From positions 1 to 24,886 of the forward strand of contig JAILNO010000239.1 in the NCBI GenBank assembly GCA_024691465.1: a DNA stretch of 24,886 bases, read 5' to 3'. A program made the position numbers and the translations under genes. Below are positions 16,238 through 24,064 of the stretch, in pieces. Each line of letters opens with the position of its first letter. Position 1 is the first letter of the stretch. The notes under the pieces were generated by a model that saw only the letters and a list, made by a program, of their open reading frames with translations, ran no database searches and was not told the DNA's origin. This DNA comes from Pseudobutyrivibrio sp. GTDB taxonomy: Bacteria > Bacillota_A > Clostridia > Lachnospirales > Lachnospiraceae.

Positions 16238-16271
16238 AAAAAAATCTCCATACCAAATTGGTACGGAGATT
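16238..16271 (-). terminator. Terminator of the 54-residue gene
   Basis: On the minus strand AATCTCC and TACCA pair with TGGTA and GGAGATT (12 pairs, one mismatch, three-base loop), followed by seven T residues. A strong intrinsic terminator nine bases after the stop codon of the small gene. Confidence 0.93.
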
Positions 16272-16279
16272 AAAATGTA

Positions 16280-16444
16280 TTATTTTTCCTCTTCGTTAAG
16301 AGCAGCATCCATAATAGACATAAGTTCCATTGCGCTTCTGAAGCTAAGCTTCTCATCCTTATCAGCCCAGGTAACCTGCCCCTGCCATGTGTCATTCTGG
16401 CACTTATTAACGTGTACTATAAATGTACCTTCCTGCTTCTCCAT
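16280..16444 (-). CDS. Conserved-looking 54-residue small protein
   Basis: A complete small gene on the minus strand from ATG at 16444-16442 to TAA at 16282-16280. AAGGAGG lies seven bases upstream, close to the ideal ribosome site, and a strong terminator follows directly. The protein begins MEKQEGTFIV and ends LNEEEK; residues 6-27 look like two or three strands (QNDTWQGQVTW), and 34-49 a helix (FRSAMELMSIMDAAL). From memory this pattern, TWQG-x-VTW then FRSxxELxxxxDxAL, recurs in short uncharacterised Firmicute proteins, so it is probably a real family; function is unknown. No signal peptide or membrane segment. Confidence 0.87.
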   Translation of the reverse strand: MEKQEGTFIVHVNKCQNDTWQGQVTWADKDEKLSFRSAMELMSIMDAALNEEEK

Positions 16445-16519
16445 ATTATTCCCTCCTTAGGATAGTCCTTACAATTGAACTAATAATATCATACTAAGTG
16501 TTATAAAACCCGTTATATT

Positions 16520-17275
16520 TTAATCAAAATCTAATTCAATTGGACAATGGTCCGATCCCATCACATCTGTATGAATCTTAGCATCCTTCATACGATCCTT
16601 AATATCTTGTGAAACAATGAAGTAGTCGATACGCCATCCAGCATTCTTCTCCCTGGCATGGAATCTATAAGACCACCAAGAATATATCTGTTCCATATCA
16701 GGATAGAAATATCTAAAACTATCTATAAATCCTGAGCTAAGCAGCTCAGTCATCTTGGCTCTCTCTTCATCAGTGAAGCCTGCATTCTTGTGATTAGTCT
16801 TAGGATTCTTAATGTCAATCTCCTCATGAGCCACATTAAGATCACCACACAAAATAACGCCTTTCTTCTCATTGAGCTTCAACATATATGCTCTGAAATC
16901 ATCCTCCCAGGTCATGCGGTAGTCCAGTCTCTTAAGCTCATTCTGAGAATTAGGAGTATAGCAAGTAATGAAGTAATAATCCTCAAACTCTAGAGTGATT
17001 ACTCTTCCCTCATGGTCATGCTCCTCTATACCTATACCATAACTAACTGAAATAGGTTCCTTTTTAGTAAAAATAGCGGTTCCTGAGTAACCCTTTTTCT
17101 CAGCGTAATTCCAATATACATGATAACCATCTCTGGTATCATCGAACTGTCCCTCTGATAATTTAATCTCCTGCAGACAAAATATATCGGCATCGATAGA
17201 ATCAAAGAACTCCCAAAAGCCCTTGCCCACTACAGCTCTAAGGCCATTAACATTCCAAGAAATAAATTTACTCAT
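16520..17275 (-). CDS. xth: Exodeoxyribonuclease III
   Basis: A 251-residue AP endonuclease and 3'-5' exonuclease of the ExoA/Xth family that nicks DNA at abasic sites in base-excision repair. The metal and catalytic residues are all visible: SWNVNGLRA with N8, LQEIKLS with E36, the [11 protein letters not shown] motif, and C-terminal GSDHCPIEL with D242 and H243. Length is typical. It follows the ABC permease gene by 18 bases and so may be expressed with the transporter operon, although no functional link is evident. Confidence 0.97.
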   Translation of the reverse strand: MSKFISWNVNGLRAVVGKGFWEFFDSIDADIFCLQEIKLSEGQFDDTRDGYHVYWNYAEKKGYSGTAIFTKKEPISVSYGIGIEEHDHEGRVITLEFEDYYFITCYTPNSQNELKRLDYRMTWEDDFRAYMLKLNEKKGVILCGDLNVAHEEIDIKNPKTNHKNAGFTDEERAKMTELLSSGFIDSFRYFYPDMEQIYSWWSYRFHAREKNAGWRIDYFIVSQDIKDRMKDAKIHTDVMGSDHCPIELDFD

Positions 17276-17293
17276 ACAACCTCCAAAATATAA

Positions 17294-18547
17294 TTAGTTA
17301 GATCTCAATGCATCTATAGGATTAAGATTGGCAGCCTGATGGCTAGGTAATATACCAAATACAATGCCTATAACCATAGAAAATACAACTGCAATAATAG
17401 CTGCAGGCCATGATATAGCCACAGGAGTCCCACTCATAACAGATATTATCTGAGCAAGTCCTATTCCGCAAGCAACACCTAACACTCCACCCATAGATGT
17501 AAGCACGGCTGCTTCAGTTAGAAACTGCCACATAATCTTAGTCTTGCGGGCACCGATGGCCTTCTTAAGTCCTATCTCAGCTGTTCTCTCTGTAACTGAT
17601 ACTAACATAATATTCATTACACCGATACCACCAACTAGAAGTGATATGGCTGCAATCCAAATAAGCATAGAGTTGGTAGATGATGAAAGCTGCTGTAATT
17701 GCTGCGCCTGCTCTAACAAATCCTTAGACTGATACTTAATTGAATCATCTGAAGGGCTGATATAGGCATTAAGTATATCAGCAGCCTTCTTGCCAGCTGA
17801 AGTCATATCATCTGTAGAATTAGCCTTCACAAGTATATTCTCTGGTTCATCATACTTATAACTGATAGGCCAATCAGTGATCGGCATATATATTACACCA
17901 GATTCATCCTGCATATAAGTCTGATAATCAGATATAGTCTTAATAGTTGGTTCAAAAGTGGATCTGCTAGAAACAACACCTATTACTCTATAAGAATCTG
18001 CTCCTATCTCAATAATAGCACCTATTGGTTCCTCATTCTGAAGCAAGGTATCTACAATAGCATCATCTACTATGCAAACCTTTTTAAAAGCTTTAGCCTC
18101 ATCAGGTGTGAATAATCGTCCCTTTTTAACTGTAAGATTAGCAGTTTCAAAATAATCCGACTCCACACCCCTAACATAGCCACCATTCATTCCTACATTC
18201 TTATAATACACTCCATCATATATCTGCCTGTAAGTATATTTGCTGGCTGACTTAACCTCATTTAGACTACGAATCTCCTCAAGCTCATCATCTGTAATCT
18301 GAGGCACTCCATATGGAGCCTCACTATAACTTAAATCAAGTGGCCAATCATTCTGGTACAACTGAATATCTACTGTATTAGAACCGGAACCTATGAGGTT
18401 CTCCTTAATCTGCTGATTAGTACCCTCAATAGTAGAGACAATAGCAATAATAGCTGCAATACCAATAATGATTCCAAGCATAGTCAGAAACGATCTTAAC
18501 TTATGTGTCCATATTCCTCTAAAGGCAAGCCTTAGATTCTCAAACAT
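17294..18547 (-). CDS. ABC transporter permease, MacB/FtsX type
   Basis: A 417-residue permease of the type VII (MacB-like) class. The N-terminal amphipathic segment and first membrane helix (ENLRLAFRGIWTHKLRSF, then 20-40) are followed by a large extracytoplasmic MacB-type domain (about 45-285) and three C-terminal membrane helices, with the FtsX block GIGVMNIMLVSVTERTAEIGLKKAIGA between the second and third. Such permeases usually transmit ATP-driven movement to partners outside the membrane and do not themselves form a channel. It starts one base after the second adaptor gene and shares the operon's single ATPase. Confidence 0.94.
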   Translation of the reverse strand: MFENLRLAFRGIWTHKLRSFLTMLGIIIGIAAIIAIVSTIEGTNQQIKENLIGSGSNTVDIQLYQNDWPLDLSYSEAPYGVPQITDDELEEIRSLNEVKSASKYTYRQIYDGVYYKNVGMNGGYVRGVESDYFETANLTVKKGRLFTPDEAKAFKKVCIVDDAIVDTLLQNEEPIGAIIEIGADSYRVIGVVSSRSTFEPTIKTISDYQTYMQDESGVIYMPITDWPISYKYDEPENILVKANSTDDMTSAGKKAADILNAYISPSDDSIKYQSKDLLEQAQQLQQLSSSTNSMLIWIAAISLLVGGIGVMNIMLVSVTERTAEIGLKKAIGARKTKIMWQFLTEAAVLTSMGGVLGVACGIGLAQIISVMSGTPVAISWPAAIIAVVFSMVIGIVFGILPSHQAANLNPIDALRSN

Positions 18548-18548
18548 A

Positions 18549-19868
18549 TTATCCTAAGCCTCCATTACTTTCATCAATTGACTCTCCTACTTCGCATTTA
18601 ATTCCCTCTATAGCTCCGTTACCATAAGGAAATGCCAGGTAATCATCTATAGTGACCCCTTCTTTAATCTCGGTCATCTCTCCCCACAGGGTCTTACCGA
18701 TTCGCACGTATACTTTCTCGAGGACGCCATCATCATTCATCTTCATAACGTAACTGCCAGAAGCATCCTTTCGTATGAAATAAGAAGAGATATAGAATCC
18801 CCCTTCCTCTTGACCAGCAGGAGTAATGGTAATATCCACGGCAGAGCCTATTTCGATACCGCTATTAGGAGCCAGTGTGGCTCTGAACTCATAATTGCTA
18901 CTATTGGTATTACCTGCGCCGCTGTAGAAGTTGTTAGTATCCGTAGAAGCCGAATCACTTATATATGTGATAGTAGCATCTGCTGTAAGACCTGATTCCC
19001 AGGATGAAATGCTAACCACATCCCCCACATGGACACTATCTAAGTAAAACTCGCCAATAGTACCTGAAATATAATAATCATCAGTGGCAGCCACAATCAT
19101 AAATGGCTGTGTATTGTTATAATTGTCCTTGTTCTGAACCTTAGAGACGGTACCTGATACAGCGGCCTTAATAGCACCAGTATTGTCTGTATTCTTCATA
19201 ACATTAAGCTCATTCTGAGCAATTCTATACTGTAGATCAGTCTTCTTAAGAGAAGAAGTTACGTCCTCTATCTTCTCCTTCAACTGGGTAGGCGTATAGC
19301 CTTTAGGCTCGTTGTACTTTTCTATTACATTGCCTTCCCCGTCTACCGCTTCATGACCGATCAACTCTCCAGTCTCAGCATTATAATAGAATGTACCAAT
19401 AGTTACCTCGTATTCATTGCCGTCCTCATCAATCCTGGTTCTAGTATCTGGTGAGCTAGAAATATACTCAGGAATAGGAGTAGTATTCTCAAGTCTATTA
19501 AGGGTGGCCACATCAGCATCGTATGCCTGCTTAGCCTTCTGAACCTCCAGTTCCTTACCTGTAATATCCTGACTATCCTTCTTGACAGTGAATAGCACAT
19601 CACCCTCATTAACGTGATCCCCAGCCTTGTAATTCACGGCAGTAATCTCCGTTCCCTTATCCACATAGATAGTATGTGACTTATCAGCAGTGACTGTTCC
19701 ATAACTTTGGATACTGTCTCCCCAATAACCCTCCATTCCATATGTGGTCATAGGTACAACTGTGACTACCTTCTTACTATTGCTGTATGTATATCCTGCA
19801 TATAATCCGCCAATGATTATTGCGATTATTACAATCACTATGAGGATGGGTTTAAGTACTTTTTTCAT
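18549..19868 (-). CDS. Membrane-fusion adaptor with hairpin-tip insert
   Basis: A 439-residue HlyD/MacA-like adaptor anchored by one N-terminal membrane helix (7-26). A lipoyl-like half (about 58-98: GTVTADKSHTIYVDKG, then HVNEGDVLFTV) leads into a helix (102-128), and after an insert the returning helix (192-226) runs into the second lipoyl half (IKAAVSGTVSKVQNKD) and beta-barrel and membrane-proximal domains. The insert (about 130-190) is Gly/Asp/Asn/Tyr-rich and beta-like, where most adaptors have a short turn at the tip of the hairpin. Its start shares a base with the stop of the ATPase gene (TAATG). Substrate unknown. Confidence 0.9.
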   Translation of the reverse strand: MKKVLKPILIVIVIIAIIIGGLYAGYTYSNSKKVVTVVPMTTYGMEGYWGDSIQSYGTVTADKSHTIYVDKGTEITAVNYKAGDHVNEGDVLFTVKKDSQDITGKELEVQKAKQAYDADVATLNRLENTTPIPEYISSSPDTRTRIDEDGNEYEVTIGTFYYNAETGELIGHEAVDGEGNVIEKYNEPKGYTPTQLKEKIEDVTSSLKKTDLQYRIAQNELNVMKNTDNTGAIKAAVSGTVSKVQNKDNYNNTQPFMIVAATDDYYISGTIGEFYLDSVHVGDVVSISSWESGLTADATITYISDSASTDTNNFYSGAGNTNSSNYEFRATLAPNSGIEIGSAVDITITPAGQEEGGFYISSYFIRKDASGSYVMKMNDDGVLEKVYVRIGKTLWGEMTEIKEGVTIDDYLAFPYGNGAIEGIKCEVGESIDESNGGLG

Positions 19869-20557
19869 TAATTACCCTCCTCTAATCCATCATAAAGCTT
19901 ACCGTCTACTATTCTATAGGTCTTCTTAGCATGACTGGCAATATTAGCATCATGAGTAATCATAATAATAGTAGTGCCTTCATCATTAAGCTTCTGAAAG
20001 AGATCCATAATGGCAGCACCCGACTTCTGATCGAGAGCTCCAGTAGGCTCATCAGCCAGAAGCACCTTTGGATTGTTAACAATAGCTCTAGCTATGGCAA
20101 CACGCTGCTTCTGTCCACCTGATAACTGATCCGGTCTGAACTTGACTCTATCCTCTAGGCCTACTCTAGTAAGAGCTTCTACCGCTCTATGCTCTCTCTC
20201 CTTCTTAGGCACACCTGCATAGCTAAGAGGTAAGGCTACATTTTCGATGGCATTCTCCTCATTCATAAGATAGAAGCTCTGGAAAACGAAGCCAATAGAA
20301 TTAAGCCTTAAGTCAGACATCTGCTTATCCTTAAGCTTCAGTACATCCTTATCCTGAAAAAAATACGTACCCGATGTAGGCTTATCTAAACAGCCAATTA
20401 CATTCATAAGAGTACTCTTACCAGATCCTGAAGGGCCCATGATAGCAACATATTCCCCTTCATTAACAGTAAGGGATACATCATTAAGAGCAGGGACCGA
20501 TGTCTCTGTACCTGTCTCTCCATAGACCTTAAAAATATTATCTAATTTAACAATCAT
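19868..20557 (-). CDS. ABC transporter ATPase, MacB/LolD type
   Basis: A 229-residue ATP-binding subunit. Walker [10 protein letters not shown] is at 41-49, the Q loop FVFQSFYLM near 90-98, the signature LSGGQKQR at 145-152, Walker B VLLADE at 165-170, the D loop GALD, and the switch H202 in MITHD. It has the length and sequence style of stand-alone ATPases that pair with FtsX-type permeases. It lies two bases after the first adaptor gene and overlaps the second by one base, so the operon should make the components together. Confidence 0.96.
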   Translation of the reverse strand: MIVKLDNIFKVYGETGTETSVPALNDVSLTVNEGEYVAIMGPSGSGKSTLMNVIGCLDKPTSGTYFFQDKDVLKLKDKQMSDLRLNSIGFVFQSFYLMNEENAIENVALPLSYAGVPKKEREHRAVEALTRVGLEDRVKFRPDQLSGGQKQRVAIARAIVNNPKVLLADEPTGALDQKSGAAIMDLFQKLNDEGTTIIMITHDANIASHAKKTYRIVDGKLYDGLEEGN

Positions 20558-20559
20558 AA

Positions 20560-21756
20560 CTACTCACCCTCATAACCGCTGACAGTCTTCATACCCTCTG
20601 AATAATCCTCCATAGGATATGCAATCATAGTGTCACTATCAATACCGCTCACACTATAAACCATCTGTTCCTCATAATAGTCTCCCAATTCGATAGGTAA
20701 CTTAGTAAGCTTACCCTTCTCATCAGCCCATACGAATGGATTGCCTTCTTCATCGTATGCAATATAGTAATCGTACAGATAAGTACCATCTGAGAAATCC
20801 ATCTCTGGAGCATCAGTCTGTCCCAGCTCGATATATAGGTGCTGCCCCATCATAAGTCCCTCGCTGCTATCTAATGTCACATAGAAAGGATACTTGGTAG
20901 AATTGGCATCTGATGAACCACCGCCATAGTAAGAGTCGTTGCTGGTCTCCTGTTTAGATTCTGTATCAATCTTGGTAATTGTTCCACTCCAGGTCTGGGA
21001 ATCATCCACTCTAGAGCGCAACGTCACAGGCTCATCGACATTAATTGCCCAGACATTCTGCTCATTAATCTGTCCCTTAACACGCATCTCAGCAGATGCA
21101 AGTATAGTAATAAATGAACCATCTGTAGTATACGGATTAGTATCATCTGCAATCTTAGTAATCACACCATCTACTGTTGAAGTAACAGTGGAATTGCCCA
21201 TCTTTTTATTATTGTCCTCAATCTGAGCTTTTACCTTTTCAATATTATTATTGGCAATAGCAATATCAGTTGTTAAAGAATTAATCTGATTATTAAGATC
21301 TTCTTTCTTAGTCTTATCCTCATCAGTATCAGTCTTAATCTTATCTAATTCAGACTGTAGCTTAGTAATCTGATTATTGTAATCAGCTATGTCTAAGTTA
21401 TATCCCTCTATCTCATATCCATGCTGAGTATTCTCTTCCTCAAGAGTATCAGTTTTATATGAGAATAAAGGAGTACCTACCGTTACAGTGTCTCCCTCTG
21501 AAACAAATATCTCATTTAATTCGCGATCGGTGCTCTTAGTAACACTGCTGGTCTCCTGACCCTCTACTACACCCATAAAAGTATCTGTAGTATAACTACT
21601 ATTAGCTCCCATGATTTCAGATAATGACATAACATAAACTTCCGAAGAATCATCACCACCTGCCTGTTTCTTGGAGAAAACGCCTGACTTAAAGGCAAAG
21701 ATACCTGCTCCCGCCAGAGCAAGAATTAAGACTATCGCTATAATCTTCTTTTTCAT
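20560..21756 (-). CDS. Membrane-fusion adaptor protein, first of two
   Basis: A 398-residue HlyD/MacA-like adaptor: N-terminal membrane helix, a lipoyl half (MGVVEGQETSSVTKSTDRELNEIFVSEG region), a long coiled-coil hairpin of about 85 residues rich in N, Q, D and K, the returning lipoyl half (STVDGVITKIADD), then barrel domains with YPFYVTLDSSEGLMMGQHL. An ATG three codons earlier (21765) has its AAAGG site directly against it; the ATG at 21756 has the same site eight bases away, so I chose 21756. It is the first gene of the operon. In a cell with no outer membrane the hairpin probably contacts the wall or the permease's extracytoplasmic domain. Confidence 0.9.
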   Translation of the reverse strand: MKKKIIAIVLILALAGAGIFAFKSGVFSKKQAGGDDSSEVYVMSLSEIMGANSSYTTDTFMGVVEGQETSSVTKSTDRELNEIFVSEGDTVTVGTPLFSYKTDTLEEENTQHGYEIEGYNLDIADYNNQITKLQSELDKIKTDTDEDKTKKEDLNNQINSLTTDIAIANNNIEKVKAQIEDNNKKMGNSTVTSTVDGVITKIADDTNPYTTDGSFITILASAEMRVKGQINEQNVWAINVDEPVTLRSRVDDSQTWSGTITKIDTESKQETSNDSYYGGGSSDANSTKYPFYVTLDSSEGLMMGQHLYIELGQTDAPEMDFSDGTYLYDYYIAYDEEGNPFVWADEKGKLTKLPIELGDYYEEQMVYSVSGIDSDTMIAYPMEDYSEGMKTVSGYEGE

Positions 21757-21784
21757 AACATTCATCCTTTCAAATAGACATCAC

Positions 21785-21811
21785 AACTGTCCTATTCATC
21801 ATAATACAGTT
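21785..21811. repeat. Candidate operator upstream of ABC operon
   Basis: AACTGT (21785-21790) and ACAGTT (21806-21811) form a perfect inverted repeat with a 15-base gap. The right arm overlaps the predicted -10 and the left arm lies in the early leader, a suitable place for a dimeric repressor. No regulator gene is adjacent. Confidence 0.4.
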
Positions 21812-21837
21812 ATAACACTAATAAAGGGGCAATGCAA
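21809..21837 (-). promoter_or_regulatory. Promoter of ABC adaptor operon
   Basis: TTGCAT (21837-21832), 17-base spacer, TATAAC (21814-21809). The -35 lies inside the terminator stem of the preceding HD-domain gene, so the two signals overlap. Confidence 0.45.
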
Positions 21838-21855
21838 CCATAAGCATCGCCCCTT
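21824..21855 (-). terminator. Terminator after HD-domain gene
   Basis: AAGGGGC and ATGC pair with GCAT and GCCCCTT around an eight-base loop with one mismatch; TTTATT follows on the minus strand. The stem is strong but the T-run is short, so some readthrough into the ABC operon is possible. Confidence 0.7.
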
Positions 21856-21877
21856 GTAAAATTAATTCTATATTAAA

Positions 21878-22336
21878 TTATCTGCAAAGGAGTGTCTCCC
21901 TGGTGGATACGAACTTGTCTGCTAAACAAACTATCCAAGCTTCTCTGCTCCTTGGAATCTTAGTAATATTAAGAGGCCACATATGACTCTCTATAACAGC
22001 CTGAGTCCTCTTACCTATCCCAAAATGATTAACTGCATTGTCCTTAGCCGTAGATGAGTGGGAAAAACCATGTAGGCCATGCCCTTCATCTCCCTTATGC
22101 CAATCATATAAGTAATAATCATGGAGAAAAGCACCAATTGTAAGTACTCTATCGTCTCCACCTAAGTGCAATCTCTTATTAATCCAAAAGCTAAGTCTTG
22201 TAACACTCTCTACGTGATCAAAGGTTGTTATCTTACCGTGCTGAATAAAGTCCTTCATTCTCTGGACTCTACTGTCATTCTTTATAGGAGTTAAAATATG
22301 ATTTAACTTCTCTTCCTCCTCTGGTCTAAGTCTCAT
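21878..22336 (-). CDS. HD-domain phosphohydrolase-like protein
   Basis: A 152-residue cytoplasmic protein with an HD-type metal site: H41 in TTFDHVESVTRLS, the HD pair at 72-73 in GAFLHDYYLYDWH, a further histidine near 119 and D140 in VCLADKFVS. HD proteins hydrolyse phosphate esters of nucleotides or related compounds; the substrate here is unknown. The open frame extends 12 codons farther (to 22372), but GGAGG lies just before the ATG at 22336 and the residues upstream look like leader sequence, so I chose 22336. It is followed by a terminator. Confidence 0.85.
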   Translation of the reverse strand: MRLRPEEEEKLNHILTPIKNDSRVQRMKDFIQHGKITTFDHVESVTRLSFWINKRLHLGGDDRVLTIGAFLHDYYLYDWHKGDEGHGLHGFSHSSTAKDNAVNHFGIGKRTQAVIESHMWPLNITKIPRSREAWIVCLADKFVSTRETLLCR

Positions 22337-22409
22337 TACTACCTCCGAGTTAAACCTTACTAAATACAACAACGGAATATTAACAAAGAATTATGAATAT
22401 GGTGTGACT

Positions 22410-22427
22410 TTAATATGTACATATTAA
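22410..22427. repeat. 18-bp perfect palindrome
   Basis: TTAATATGTACATATTAA is identical to its reverse complement over all 18 bases. It sits five bases after the stop of the zinc-ribbon gene and about 75 bases before the HD-domain ATG, in a 96-base gap. With no T-run it is not a terminator; it may be a repressor or activator site for the HD gene. Confidence 0.55.
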
Positions 22428-22432
22428 TAATT

Positions 22433-23341
22433 CTATCTGAACTTATAGAAACAGTCTGTCTTCCTACCATCATTAAAAGAACCCTTCACAAGAATTGCTC
22501 CAGCTTCATTAATCTCAGCCATACCAATCTTACATGTGCGCAGCTTAGCATCGTAGTAAGAAATATAATAAACGTAGACATCCTCTTCAAAAAAGTAATC
22601 GTATAATTCATCCTCACCAAGGGCTTCCTCTACATCCTCGCAACAATCTCCCTTGTCAAGGAGAAATCTACCCACATAGTCCTCATCTAGTCTGCCAAAG
22701 GACACTGTATAACCCTCAGCTTCTGGGAAATCCTTCTTAATCTCCTTAAGCCCTTCTTCTTCAGAGGATACTGCAACAAGCTGATAGTCTGAAACTCTCT
22801 CTGGCACCCTAGGATTAGCCTCTGGTGTGGTAATGAATAGAATCAGAAATCCTAATTGTAATACAAATATAATAGAAAGAAGTACTGCCAACAGAACCTG
22901 AAGCTTAGACTTAATATTAAAGCGAATCTCCTTAGGCTTACTTTCAGAATCCAGCTTCCTAGGCTTAATATTCAATTTAATAGGCTTAAGCTTAAGGCTG
23001 AAATTAAGCTTCTTAGGCTTTGCCTCAGTCTCAGGCTTAGCTTCTACCTTAGAAGTTCTACTCTTAGCATACTCGCTTCCACCTATAGTCTCCATGCAGT
23101 GGTCGCATATTACATGATTAGATGCTCTCTGTCCGCATATTACGCAGGTATCCTCAAAATGCTGCTCAGCAGCAATATCAAATATCCTAGTCTTAAATCT
23201 CTTACCAAAAACAGAGCCTAGAATCTGTCGTTCAGATTCTAGCCTCAATATACCTTCCACCACTTCCATCTTAGTAAAATCATACTTGGAAGTAAGCTTC
23301 ACCATATATAGCAATTCTTGTCGTAACTTATCGTCAGCCAT
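22433..23341 (-). CDS. Zinc-ribbon protein with basic linker and one membrane helix
   Basis: A 302-residue protein I cannot assign to a named family. Residues 1-60 are helical; a CxxC-x9-CxxC zinc ribbon (C66, C69, C79, C82) follows. Residues 100-146 form a lysine/proline-rich linker in which a P-x-K-L-x-F/I pattern is repeated about three times. One membrane helix spans about 148-170. The outer part (175-302) is acidic, with a double-cysteine segment (KGDCCEDVEEAL) and a strand-rich, tyrosine-rich end (YVYYISYYD). The gene lies 19 bases after the PilZ gene and is probably co-transcribed with it. A membrane sensor or scaffold is conceivable, but there is no direct evidence. Confidence 0.82.
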   Translation of the reverse strand: MADDKLRQELLYMVKLTSKYDFTKMEVVEGILRLESERQILGSVFGKRFKTRIFDIAAEQHFEDTCVICGQRASNHVICDHCMETIGGSEYAKSRTSKVEAKPETEAKPKKLNFSLKLKPIKLNIKPRKLDSESKPKEIRFNIKSKLQVLLAVLLSIIFVLQLGFLILFITTPEANPRVPERVSDYQLVAVSSEEEGLKEIKKDFPEAEGYTVSFGRLDEDYVGRFLLDKGDCCEDVEEALGEDELYDYFFEEDVYVYYISYYDAKLRTCKIGMAEINEAGAILVKGSFNDGRKTDCFYKFR

Positions 23342-23360
23342 ACCTTAAATCCTTATAAAT

Positions 23361-24005
23361 CTAATTATTCCTAACCATCCCCTTAAAGCAAAGATACGCT
23401 AGAAGCTTGTTATCTTTCTCTAAAATCTTACCTGCATAAAATATACCGTCAGATTCAGCCTGCGCTCTAACAATTCTGCATCTAACAGCTAGACTAAAGT
23501 CTGAATTATGTGCAACATCAGCAAAATTTATATCAACCACATCACCGATGGTAATATGATGACCATTTCCAATAAATGAGATACCACTGTCACTGATATT
23601 AAGAACCGAAATAGAGAATCGATGATCGTCTATTAATGCAGAACCAGGCTTATTAACAGATACCCTAACATCCTCTCTTCGCTCACTGGAAGCTGCTATT
23701 TTACCAAATGCTTTGGCATCAATAGCATAGTAGTCAACTCCTTTGAAGTTAACTACATTGACATATAGATTCTTCCATACCACACGGCCATCAGTATTAG
23801 GATCAATACAATGTAATGCGAAACTCATATCTGCAGGTGACCCATTGGCAAAATCAACTACCTGGCCATTGTACACATAAGGCATAACAAGAGCACCAGT
23901 ACCTGAATTAGTACCAATAACTTCCGTCTTAAATTCAAAAGAAGAGCCGCCAATTATAATCTCAAGTGTAACCTCTTGACCAGCCTCCAATTGCTCAATA
24001 GTCAT
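23361..24005 (-). CDS. PilZ-domain cyclic di-GMP-binding protein
   Basis: A 214-residue cytoplasmic protein with a YcgR-like N-terminal domain (about 1-100, starting TIEQLEAGQEVTLEI) and a C-terminal PilZ domain (about 105-212). The two cyclic di-GMP motifs are intact: RxxxR at R110-R114 in SERREDVR, and NxSxxG at N136, S138 and G141 in NISDSGISF, with the usual spacing of about 21 residues. Such proteins alter flagellar motility or surface-polymer output when the second messenger rises; no flagellar gene is in the window to say which. AGGGAG precedes the start. Confidence 0.92.
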   Translation of the reverse strand: MTIEQLEAGQEVTLEIIIGGSSFEFKTEVIGTNSGTGALVMPYVYNGQVVDFANGSPADMSFALHCIDPNTDGRVVWKNLYVNVVNFKGVDYYAIDAKAFGKIAASSERREDVRVSVNKPGSALIDDHRFSISVLNISDSGISFIGNGHHITIGDVVDINFADVAHNSDFSLAVRCRIVRAQAESDGIFYAGKILEKDNKLLAYLCFKGMVRNN

Positions 24006-24064
24006 TATTAATCTCCCTGAAACATTATTAACATTATTCTACATAATTAATCGGTAATTTTAAA

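Noticed and set aside
8534..16271. Same arms AATCTCC/GGAGATT in the comEA leader hairpin and in the terminator at 16243-16271
   Set aside because: Considered as a dispersed repeat, but loops and inner stems differ, and the shared part is just an RBS complement in one case; likely coincidence.
16149..16460. 103-codon open frame on the plus strand
   Set aside because: It runs across a promoter, a terminator and the opposite-strand 54-residue gene, which has far better signals.
22980..23050. Repeated CTTAGGCTTAA-like words suggesting a DNA repeat array
   Set aside because: They encode the Lys/Leu/Pro linker of the zinc-ribbon protein in frame and have irregular spacing; protein-level repetition, not a CRISPR or tandem DNA repeat.
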